From assembly GCA_964639895.1 (NCBI GenBank), contig CAZXEJ010000003.1, positions 18,062 through 82,061 of the forward strand: a DNA stretch of 64,000 nt, written 5' to 3'. Shown here piece after piece: positions 1-7,292 of the stretch. Position 1 is the stretch's first letter; each line of letters begins with the position of its first letter. The notes under the pieces are model-generated. The model saw nothing but the letters and a program-made list of their open reading frames with translations, was not told the origin of the DNA and made no database searches. This stretch comes from CAZXEJ01 sp964639895 (lineage in GTDB: Bacteria > Desulfobacterota_D > UBA1144 > Nemesobacterales > JADFKM01). The position numbers and the translations under genes were made by a program.

Positions 1-1008
1 CGCGGTGGCGGAGCGCCGTATAAGGTTCTTTAGGCCGCGGCTGTTGATACCGCTTCTCGGTGTTGGCTGCTGCGAGGGCCGTTTCGTAGAATCCATTCTA
101 CCTGGCCCGCCGCTTCGCCCTAGGCAGGCGTGTCTCCGCTTCATTGCTCCGTTACGGCGCCTCCTCCGCTGGTCGTACCGACTCCCCGTCCCTCACGGCC
201 AGGCGCGCTGTGTGGCTGCATTCGTCCCCGACGTCCGCCTCGAGACCCCTTTGCTTGGCGGATCCCTCTCCTGCAAGTGGCCCGCCGTAGTGGTACCCTC
301 GACCCCAGCCGGGATGTCGAGCCAACCTGCGGGCCCACGTGTAGCCGAATGTATGGACGCTGCAGACCTTCCCGGGTGCTGGTCCGCGTCCGTCGCCTCT
401 GAGGTCCATCCCGCAACACTACCGCGCGTCCCGGGGCTGAACAACCATCCACGGTGCTCGCTCGTAAGAGGCGCCCTTACTCAACCGGTCTCAGGGAGGG
501 CGGTTGGAGGGATAGGCCCTACGTTCCGGCGTGTCCCTGTTGTGGGGCAGCCTGCGTGCGAGCACGAAGCGTGCTGGAGTTGTGGGTGAGCCGGTCCCGA
601 TGGGAAGATGACGGGACGGGCGGCGTTCTCAAGGGGGGAATGGGATGATCCCTCGCGACGCTCGATGTCCACTCCGGCTTCTCTCAGAGGGTCGCATGGC
701 GTCTACACTTCTTAGGGGAGTGCTCACATCTCAGGTACCGGGTTGGTACGGGTGGGGCATACGCCCGGGCGGGACGCGTGTCACTTCTTGGAGAAGGCGG
801 ATCCGGCACCTCGCTATACCCTGCTTACCGCGCGGCGGCGTATCGTCGTATACGGGGTAGTGCCGCCACCCCCCCGGCAGGTCAGTGGTTAGAGTAACCC
901 GCATTATTAGAGGAGTGCCCGCAACAACGGCTCAGTTGGCTCCGTCTCGTCGCACGGGGGTCTGCGCCTCCGCCGTGGTGGAGCCTGCGTGGCCCAACGC
1001 TCGGCTTC
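1..1008. other. Long GC-rich intergenic stretch
   Basis: I recognise no gene here. Open frames exist on both strands, but their translations are rich in Arg, Pro and Gly and match no family I know. The only structure noticed is a small perfect palindrome at 86-101 (GTAGAAT-CC-ATTCTAC). The stretch could hold a degraded gene or the end of something left of the window. Confidence 0.5.
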
Positions 1009-1037
1009 TTGGTTTACCCATCCGTAGTGGGTAAAAT
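1009..1037 (+). promoter_or_regulatory. Sigma-70-type promoter with palindromic operator in its spacer (MBL-purB)
   Basis: The -35 is TTGGTT (1009-1014) and the -10 is TAAAAT (1032-1037), with a 17 bp spacer. A perfect inverted repeat, TTTACCCA-N7-TGGGTAAA, covers 1013-1035, so it overlaps both hexamers and fills the spacer. A repressor bound there would block RNA polymerase. The predicted start near 1044 leaves a leader of about 60 nt before the TTG start at 1106. Confidence 0.6.
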
Positions 1038-1105
1038 GGGTGTAGCCGCGCGCCGCCGCCCGGCCGGGGGCCGCGCAACCTGAGCCCAAGGAGCGTGGTA
1101 CAAGG

Positions 1106-1858
1106 TTGAAGATCTGTACGTTGGCCAGCGGGAGTTCCGGCAATTCCCTCCTCGTCGAGAGCGGTTCTACGAAGGTGCTTGTGGACGCAGGTCTCAGTCT
1201 GCGCCAACTCACCCGCAGGCTCGGCCGGCTGGGGGTGACGCTCGGTGAGTTGGACGCCGTGCTACTTACGCACGAGCACCACGACCACAGCCGCGGCGTT
1301 CCATCGTTGCCGGTTCCCGTCTACGTGTCGGCTGCGACCGAGTCGCTCTGGTGCGGGCAGGTACCGAGGCTTGCGTTGTTCGAGACCGGCACCCCGTTCG
1401 AGGTGGGCGAGATCACGGTGACACCCTTCCCCGTGCCCCACGACGCCGCCGACCCGGTGGGCTTTACGCTAGAGGCGGGGGGCGTCAAGCTGGGGGTGGT
1501 GACCGATATCGGATCGGTCACCAACGTCGTAAGGGAGCGGTTGCGCGGCTCGCAGGCGATCGTCGTCGAGTTCAATCACGACGAGAAACTGCTCAGCTAC
1601 GGCCCCTACCCGTGGGAGCTCAAGCAGCGCATCCAGAGCCGGCACGGACACCTCTCGAACAGCCAGGCCGCCTCGCTCGTACGCGACCTGTTGCACGACG
1701 ACCTGCGGCACCTGGTGCTGGCCCATCTGAGCAAGGTCAACAACGCCGAATCCATAGCCGTCGAGGCAGCGCTCAAGGTGCTGATCGACGAGGGGGCGTC
1801 GTTCGTCGACGTCACCATCGCACCGAAGGACCGTTTGGGAGAGGTACTGGAGTTTTGA
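1106..1858 (+). CDS. MBL-fold metallohydrolase (YycJ/WalJ-like)
   Basis: This 250-residue protein begins with the KICTLASGSSGNS pattern typical of the YycJ/WalJ branch of metallo-beta-lactamase-fold hydrolases, usually regarded as nucleases or phosphodiesterases. The metal-binding HEHHDH motif is at residues 56-61, and later His and Asp residues complete the two-metal site. There is no signal peptide, so it should be cytoplasmic. The start is TTG at 1106, preceded by AAGGAG at 1088-1093. Its TGA stop overlaps the TTG start of purB as TTGA, so the two genes are probably translationally coupled. The biological substrate cannot be read from the sequence. Confidence 0.85.
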   Translation: MKICTLASGSSGNSLLVESGSTKVLVDAGLSLRQLTRRLGRLGVTLGELDAVLLTHEHHDHSRGVPSLPVPVYVSAATESLWCGQVPRLALFETGTPFEVGEITVTPFPVPHDAADPVGFTLEAGGVKLGVVTDIGSVTNVVRERLRGSQAIVVEFNHDEKLLSYGPYPWELKQRIQSRHGHLSNSQAASLVRDLLHDDLRHLVLAHLSKVNNAESIAVEAALKVLIDEGASFVDVTIAPKDRLGEVLEF

Positions 1859-3147
1859 TCAAGCGATACACACGGCCCGAGATGGCCAAGATATGGGACG
1901 ATAAGTCCAAGTACGAATACTGGTTGCGCGTAGAGCTGGCCGTATGCGACGCCTGGGCGCGCGAGGGGCGCATACCGCGCAAGGCGCTGAAGGTGATAAA
2001 GGAGAAGGCCGCCTTCGACGTGGCAAGGATCGAGGAGCTGGAGAAGACGGTCAAGCACGACGTCATAGCGTTCCTTACGGCGGTGGCCGAGAAGGTGGGC
2101 GAGGACGCCCGCTTCATACACCTCGGCCTCACCTCGTCGGACGTGCTCGATACGGCGTTCGCCCTCCAGCTGCGCGACGCCGCCGCCATAATCATCGGTG
2201 ACATTGAGGCCGTAATGGGGGTGCTCAAGAAGCTCGCCTTCCGCTACAAGCTCACCCCCATGGTCGGCCGTACGCACGGCGTCCATGCCGAGCCCACGAC
2301 GGCGGGGCTCGTGTTCGCACTGTGGTACGACGAGATGCGCCGTGCACTCGAGCGTATGACGAGGGCAAGCGAGGTTGTAAGCGTGGGCAAGATTTCGGGC
2401 GCCGTCGGCACCTACGCCAACGTCCCTCCCTCGGTCGAAGAGCGCGCCTTGAAGGCGCTGGGTCTGAAGCCCGTGAGAATATCCACCCAGATCGTACAAC
2501 GCGACGTGCACGCCGAGTACTTCGCCATGTTGGCCCTGGTTGCGGCCGCCGTCGAGAAGATAGCTCTACAGGTGCGGCACTTCCAGAGGACCGAGGTGCT
2601 GGAGATCGAGGAGCCGTTCGTCGAGGGACAAAAGGGGTCGTCGGCAATGCCCCACAAGCGCAACCCCATACTTTCCGAGAACCTGTGCGGCGTGGCCCGC
2701 CTGGTGCGCTCCTATCTGGGGCCGGCGCTCGAAGACATAGCGCTGTGGCACGAGCGCGACATAAGCCATTCCTCCGTGGAGAGGGTGATAGCCCCGGACG
2801 GCACCATACTGGTCGACTTCATGTTACGCCGCCTCAAAGGGGTGCTCGAGGGGTTGAACGTCTATCCGGAGAACATGGAGCGCAATCTCTGGCTCACGCA
2901 CGGCCTCATCTTCTCTCAGAAGGTGCTGCTCAAGCTCATCGAGAAGGGCATGACGCGTGAACGCGCCTATGAATGCGTGCAGCGCAACGCAATGAAGTGT
3001 TGGAGCGAGAAAGTGAGTTTCCAAGACCTGCTAGCCCTCGACCCCGATGTCACAAGCCGGCTGAGCGAGCGCGAGCTGGAGGACTGTTTCCGGGTAGGCG
3101 AGGAGTTCAAGTACGTGGACTACATCTTCAGACGCGTCTTCTCCTGA
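1855..3147 (+). CDS. purB: Adenylosuccinate lyase
   Basis: A 430-residue member of the fumarase/aspartase superfamily. It catalyses two fumarate-releasing steps of purine synthesis: SAICAR to AICAR, and adenylosuccinate to AMP. The superfamily signature GSSAMPHKRNP is intact near residue 265, and the upstream GRTHG and TSSDV segments that build the active site are present. The frame is open far upstream, but homology begins at IKRYTRPEMAKIW, so I choose the TTG at 1855, which overlaps the stop of the MBL gene. Length is normal for the PurB branch. The pair shares the promoter at 1009-1037; purine control is a guess. Confidence 0.95.
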   Translation: MIKRYTRPEMAKIWDDKSKYEYWLRVELAVCDAWAREGRIPRKALKVIKEKAAFDVARIEELEKTVKHDVIAFLTAVAEKVGEDARFIHLGLTSSDVLDTAFALQLRDAAAIIIGDIEAVMGVLKKLAFRYKLTPMVGRTHGVHAEPTTAGLVFALWYDEMRRALERMTRASEVVSVGKISGAVGTYANVPPSVEERALKALGLKPVRISTQIVQRDVHAEYFAMLALVAAAVEKIALQVRHFQRTEVLEIEEPFVEGQKGSSAMPHKRNPILSENLCGVARLVRSYLGPALEDIALWHERDISHSSVERVIAPDGTILVDFMLRRLKGVLEGLNVYPENMERNLWLTHGLIFSQKVLLKLIEKGMTRERAYECVQRNAMKCWSEKVSFQDLLALDPDVTSRLSERELEDCFRVGEEFKYVDYIFRRVFS

Positions 3148-3950
3148 GTGCAGGGCGTGGAAGGGGCCTGCTTCCAGCCGTACCCCCCGCGGTCCCTTCC
3201 GGTGTGGCTTCCGCCACCCCCCCTGACTCGTGGTATGACGCCCGCTGCCATGGGGGCCCGCGCCTGCGACACCCCCTGCGGCGCCCTGACTCCACCGCAC
3301 CCCGGCCGTCCCTCCCTGCTCTCAGTCCCCTGACACCTGCCCCACGGCCGCGACAGGCCCCGACCCCACGTGTGGTTCCCCCCGCCGCTTGGATGGTTGC
3401 CGTCCCTCCACACCGCTGCCACCCCGCCCCCCGTACCGATGTCTGTTCTCCCCATGGAGGTAGCCCATCCCGCCTCCCCGCGGCTCAGTTGCACTCTCCA
3501 TCTTTAGAAGGGCGTGCTGATGGGCGCCGCTTCTCCCCTCCAGCTCACCCGGCCTGTCCGGCAAGGGCCGTGCTACTCCCTCCAACTCTTGCGGGGTGGG
3601 CTGGTCATCGTGCGTCTTTACGCCGCCGGGGCGTTTCCCAACCCCCTCCAACCTTGCGCACGAGAACCCCGGCGCAGGCATGCATCCCCCTCTCTGCAGT
3701 TGTCTCCTTCCCCGACCGGCATGACCCCGCCGCACTTCCGCTCCGTTGCTCCGTCACTCTCCTCGGACGGTCGGGCTCCCAGCACCGGCGGCCGTCTCCA
3801 CCCGGATCCGGAGCTGCGTCCCTCCCTTGCATGCCGCGTTGCTGCGCGCGGCCTGCGGGGTGCGCAGCGGACTTTGTTCGAGTAGAATATCTTTCATCCC
3901 ATACCTCGTCCCCGTCCCGAGGCGGGGAGTGTCGGTCGGGGGAGATTCCC
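3148..3950. other. C-rich intergenic region between purB and SCO1
   Basis: No gene seen. From about 3180 to 3480 the plus strand is strongly pyrimidine-rich, with C roughly twice as common as G, so RNA running past purB would be C-rich and G-poor, as expected of a Rho loading site. A weak -10 (TAGAAT, 3883-3888) lies ahead of the SCO1 gene, and GGGGGAGA at about 3938-3945 serves as its ribosome binding site. Confidence 0.45.
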
Positions 3951-4562
3951 ATGGATAAGCCCAGGAAAACCGCAACGTTTCTGGTCGTGGCCGTCCTCGT
4001 CGTGATAGTCGCCTACTGGGGCTACACGACCTACGTGAGCCGTAGCGTGTTCGCCGGTACGCCCATGAGCGGAGCCGTCGACGACTTCGCACTCACGGCC
4101 CAGGACGGCCGGACGGTGAGGCTCAGCGATTTCCGGGACAAGGTAGTGCTCGTATTCTTCGGTTACACGAACTGTCCCGACGTCTGTCCTTCCACGCTGA
4201 CGAAGCTGCACCGCGCCGTGGGCATGCTGGGGGCGCTGGCCGACCACGTGCAGGTGCTGTTCATAACGGTAGACCCACGCCGCGACACGCCCGCCGTCCT
4301 TGCCGACTACGTGGGCCGTTTCGATCCGTCGTTCCTCGGCCTTACGGGCACCCAGGCCCAGGTGGCGCAGGCCATCTCAAGGGTCGGCGTGTTCTACGAG
4401 GACGTGCCCGTCGCCGGAAGGGACGGCGGCCGCCTGGTTAATCACACGGCTTCCGTGTTCCTGCTGAGCCCCAAGGGGGAGAAATATCTGCGTTACTCCC
4501 AGGCCAACCTCGATCCCGAGCTTCTGGCCCGGGACATAAGGCTCGTGCTGCGCAGGTTCTGA
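3951..4562 (+). CDS. SCO1/SenC family copper-binding protein
   Basis: A 203-residue thioredoxin-fold protein with one N-terminal membrane anchor (about residues 9-25) and a periplasmic domain. The copper ligands of the family are visible: CPDVC (C75, C79) and a distal His (H165 in LVNHTAS). SCO proteins deliver copper to, or reduce thiols of, the CuA site of heme-copper oxidases. The open frame extends upstream, but the ATG at 3951, directly before the membrane segment, has a good ribosome binding site and normal family length. It is followed after 6 nt by the remains of a PCuAC copper chaperone, the usual genomic partner. No oxidase genes lie in the window. Confidence 0.92.
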   Translation: MDKPRKTATFLVVAVLVVIVAYWGYTTYVSRSVFAGTPMSGAVDDFALTAQDGRTVRLSDFRDKVVLVFFGYTNCPDVCPSTLTKLHRAVGMLGALADHVQVLFITVDPRRDTPAVLADYVGRFDPSFLGLTGTQAQVAQAISRVGVFYEDVPVAGRDGGRLVNHTASVFLLSPKGEKYLRYSQANLDPELLARDIRLVLRRF

Positions 4563-4568
4563 CCGGCC

Positions 4569-4905
4569 ATGAGCGCCTCTTCCAGCATACCGACGCTGGT
4601 ATCAGACGTCTGTGGGCGTGCCTTGGTATCGCTGCTCGTCGTGTGTGCGGCCGCCTCTTCGGCCCATGCCTCCTCGGCGGCCCTGGAGGCGAGAGGAGAC
4701 CTGGGTGCGGGAACCCCCGCCTCCGTCGAAGGTTGCAGCCCTCTACGTAGTCGTAGAGAACGAGGGGGGGAGAGCGCCGAGGATCTCATGGGTGCGTGTA
4801 GCGGCGTTGCCCGCTCGGTGGGGTTCCACTCCATGAGTATCGATGCCGACGGTGCGGTGCGGATCGTTATGGCGGTCGTACCTTGCTGGAAACGTTGGGG
4901 AAGGG
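4569..4905 (+). pseudogene. Degraded PCuAC-type periplasmic copper chaperone
   Basis: Pieced across frames, this reads as a signal peptide, then ETWVREPPPPSKVAALYVVV, ENEGG, then ESAEDLMGA and VGFHSMSIDADGAVRI, which is the order of conserved blocks in the N-terminal two thirds of PCuAC (DUF461). Reaching them needs two frame changes: one extra base near 4693-4696 and a compensating loss in or next to the G7 run at 4764-4770. After the FHSM block, which carries the first Cu(I) ligands, the C-terminal part with the GGYHxM ligand block is absent and tRNA-His begins. I therefore call it a truncated pseudogene. The two indels could be assembly errors, but the missing C-terminus is harder to explain that way. 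Confidence 0.7.
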
Positions 4906-4984
4906 TGGGGTGGATGACCGGATTTGAACCGGCGACCTCTGGGGCCACAACCCAGCGCTCTAACCAGACTGAGCTACACCCACC
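4906..4984 (-). tRNA. tRNA-His (GTG)
   Basis: Reading the minus strand, the acceptor stem GTGGGTG pairs with CATCCAC, and the anticodon loop TTGTGGC gives anticodon GTG. An extra G at position -1 faces C73, the hallmark of tRNA-His, and CCA is encoded. It is the last of three tRNA genes transcribed leftward (Pro, Arg, His). Confidence 0.95.
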
Positions 4985-4996
4985 ACCCGAGACGTG

Positions 4997-5070
4997 CGCG
5001 CCCTGAGGGATTCGAACCCCCGACCCACGGCTTAGAAGGCCGTTGCTCTGTCCTGCTGAGCTAAGGGCGC
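4997..5070 (-). tRNA. tRNA-Arg (TCT)
   Basis: On the minus strand GCGCCCT pairs with AGGGCGC, and the loop CTTCTAA gives anticodon TCT, which reads AGA and AGG. The T-arm GGTTCGAATCC is standard. CCA is not encoded. The gene fits the frequent use of AGG in neighbouring genes. Confidence 0.95.
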
Positions 5071-5098
5071 ATGCAAACCGTGTGGCTTTCTCTCTCGG

Positions 5099-5174
5099 TG
5101 GTCGGGGCGAGAGGACTTGAACCTCCGACCTCGGCGTCCCAAGCGCCGCGCGCTACCACCTGCGCCACGCCCCG
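5099..5174 (-). tRNA. tRNA-Pro (TGG)
   Basis: On the minus strand CGGGGCG pairs with CGCCCCG, followed by A73 and an encoded CCA. The loop CTTGGGA gives anticodon TGG. It is the first gene of the tRNA cluster, about 10 nt from the predicted transcription start. Confidence 0.95.
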
Positions 5175-5189
5175 TCCGACACCCATTGA

Positions 5190-5217
5190 AGTATACCGAC
5201 GTTTGGTGAAACGACAA
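5190..5217 (-). promoter_or_regulatory. Promoter of the tRNA Pro-Arg-His cluster
   Basis: On the minus strand TTGTCG (5217-5212) and TATACT (5195-5190) are separated by 16 bp. The predicted start near 5183 is about 10 nt upstream of tRNA-Pro. No second promoter is obvious before the Arg or His genes, so one precursor is likely. Confidence 0.7.
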
Positions 5218-5246
5218 GTGCGCCGCCGCGGCCCGTCGGCGCCCGC

Positions 5247-7292
5247 TCAGGCGGCCGAGCGGGTCCGGTTCTGGAGGGTGTAGAGGTCGTAGTACATGCC
5301 CCGCTTCGAGAGCAGCTCCTCGTGGGTTCCCTCCTCGATCACCTTCCCCCCGTGGAGTACCACTATGTGGTCGGCGTGCGTCACCGTTGAGAGGCGGTGC
5401 GCAACCACGAGGACTGCTGCCTCGCGGGCCTTCTCCTTGAGCATGGTGACGGTCTCCATCTCTATCCTGCCGTCTACGTGCGAGGTGGCCTCGTCCATTA
5501 TGAGGACCTTGAAGCCCCGATCGAGGGCGCGCCTTATGGCCAAGAGCTGGCGCTGTCCCGAGGAGAGGCCACTCGGTACCCCGTCGTCGGAGGAGCCGTT
5601 TTCCTCCTCCACCGAACCCACGAGCGGCATGTCCTGGAAGACGGTCGATATCTGCGATCTCAGGTAGCGCGGATCGTACCGCTCTATGGGCACGCCGTCC
5701 ACGGTGATCTCCCCGCGCTGGGGCTCGTAGAACCGCAGCAGCAGGTTGACTATGGTGCTCTTGCCCGATCCCGTGGGTCCCACGATGGCCAATGTGCTGC
5801 GCGGCTCCAGGGTGAACGAGACCCCCTTCAGAACCCACTCTCGTCCGTCGTAGCTGAACCAGACGTCACGGAACTCGATGCGTCCCTCGATGCGACGTGC
5901 GTGGCGGGACCGCTCGCCGTCGCCGATGCCGCCCGACCGCTCGGGCTCTACGGTGTAGAGGTCGTAGAGGTTTTCCGAGGCGGCGATGGCCGATTGGAAT
6001 ATGTTGTACTTCTCGGCCATCTCCAGTATGGGGGCGAACAGCATCCTTATGTACACCAGGTATGCGAGCAACGCACCCAGTGTGAGCTCGAACCGGAGTA
6101 CACTAAGCCCCCCGTACCAGAGGATTAGCGCCACGGCCGCGATGCTCACAAACTCGATCAGCGGCCGGAACGTTGCAAAGGCGAGCACCTGCTGCATGTT
6201 GGCTTCGAAGTTCTCCCTGCTGCGCTGCTTGAACCTCTCGAAGTTCTCTGCCTCTCTCATGTGGAGCTTTATAAGGGTGATGCCGTCCACGCACTCCTGC
6301 ACGAAGGCGTTGAGCCTGCCGATGGAGCGGCGCACGTTCCGGTAGGCCCGCCTCAACGTGGACTTGAACCTCACGGCCAGCAAGGCCAGGACGAGCGTGA
6401 GCCCGAGTATGAGCAGCGTGAGGTAGGCGTTCATGTAGAACATCAGCGCAAGGACGCCTACGATGATGAGCAGGTCCTTGAGGAACTGGACCACGACGGA
6501 GGTGTAGACCTCGTTTATGGCGTTGGCGTCGTTGGTGATCCGGGTGACCAGTCGTCCCAGGGGGGTCTTGTCGAAGAAAGGCTGCTCGAGCCGGAGCAGG
6601 TGCTCGACGGCGTCGGTCCTTATGGTGTGCATTATCTTCTGCCCGGAATACTGTAGCAGGTAGGTGAAGGCCGTGCTCGCTGCGAACGCCCCGACGAGGC
6701 AGAGAAGCAGCAGCCCCGCGACGACGGAGACGCGCCGCAGGTCGTCGTGCCGGAGTACGGCCACCTCCGTGCGCTCGAGGCCCCCGAGCGCGGAGAGCGG
6801 GGCGTAGTAGACGCCGCCGGCGCGTCTGAAGAGTGAGGCGTTCTCGGCTACGATCCGCTCTATCGAGGCGCGCCGCTCGGCGGGGGCCGCCTCGGGCCTT
6901 ATCACGACGTAGGGCTCGCCCGAGAGGATGCCGCGTTTTTCGAGCTCCTTCTTCCTGCCCTTGTCCAGCCGCTCGATGTTTATGAGGTAGCGCCCTCCGC
7001 CCAAGGCAATGGCCGTCCCCGGGCCACCGGCCTCGGCCTCGCCGTTGAGCACGGCCGCCCCCGGTCCATCCTCCACGTGTGCCATGCGCCAAGGGGGCGA
7101 AATGTATGCGTCGACGGCGGTCTTCGTCAGGTACGGCACCACCAGTTCCAGTGCGGAGGCTGCGAACATGAGCAGCAGCGCCAGCGTGAACTGGCGCCTG
7201 TATGGGCGCGCATAGCCCATCAGCCACTTGAGTATCTTCCAATCGCGCGAGTGCGCACAAGTCGCCTCGCCGCCGCTTCCGGCCGCGCTCAC
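5247..7292 (-). CDS. ABC exporter subunit, consensus-type NBD with shortened helical domain
   Basis: A 681-residue half-transporter: six predicted membrane helices, then an ATPase domain. A large insert of about 120 residues (roughly 70-190) sits between the first two helices and would lie outside the membrane, as in BmrD/YheH-type subunits. The NBD has Walker A GPTGSGKST (about residues 506-514), signature LSSGQ, Walker B ending MDEATS with the catalytic Glu, and the H-loop AHRLS. Between the Q-loop and LSSGQ there are only about 23 residues against 56 in its partner, so about 33 residues of the helical subdomain are missing (plus-strand 5572-5640). The GTG start overlaps the stop of the partner gene by 4 nt (GTGA). 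The two should form one heterodimeric exporter of unknown substrate. Confidence 0.9.
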   Translation of the reverse strand: MSAAGSGGEATCAHSRDWKILKWLMGYARPYRRQFTLALLLMFAASALELVVPYLTKTAVDAYISPPWRMAHVEDGPGAAVLNGEAEAGGPGTAIALGGGRYLINIERLDKGRKKELEKRGILSGEPYVVIRPEAAPAERRASIERIVAENASLFRRAGGVYYAPLSALGGLERTEVAVLRHDDLRRVSVVAGLLLLCLVGAFAASTAFTYLLQYSGQKIMHTIRTDAVEHLLRLEQPFFDKTPLGRLVTRITNDANAINEVYTSVVVQFLKDLLIIVGVLALMFYMNAYLTLLILGLTLVLALLAVRFKSTLRRAYRNVRRSIGRLNAFVQECVDGITLIKLHMREAENFERFKQRSRENFEANMQQVLAFATFRPLIEFVSIAAVALILWYGGLSVLRFELTLGALLAYLVYIRMLFAPILEMAEKYNIFQSAIAASENLYDLYTVEPERSGGIGDGERSRHARRIEGRIEFRDVWFSYDGREWVLKGVSFTLEPRSTLAIVGPTGSGKSTIVNLLLRFYEPQRGEITVDGVPIERYDPRYLRSQISTVFQDMPLVGSVEEENGSSDDGVPSGLSSGQRQLLAIRRALDRGFKVLIMDEATSHVDGRIEMETVTMLKEKAREAAVLVVAHRLSTVTHADHIVVLHGGKVIEEGTHEELLSKRGMYYDLYTLQNRTRSAA

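Noticed and set aside
5..589. Long open frame on the plus strand at the window start
   Set aside because: Translation is Arg/Pro/Cys-rich with no domain pattern, and other frames are open too, as expected of GC-rich non-coding DNA.
1351..1854. N-terminal extension of purB
   Set aside because: It overlaps the MBL gene out of frame and lacks similarity to PurB; homology starts at 1855.
2973..3950. Extension upstream of SCO1
   Set aside because: Runs through the 3' end of purB in another frame and a C-rich gap; a real ATG with RBS and membrane anchor is at 3951.
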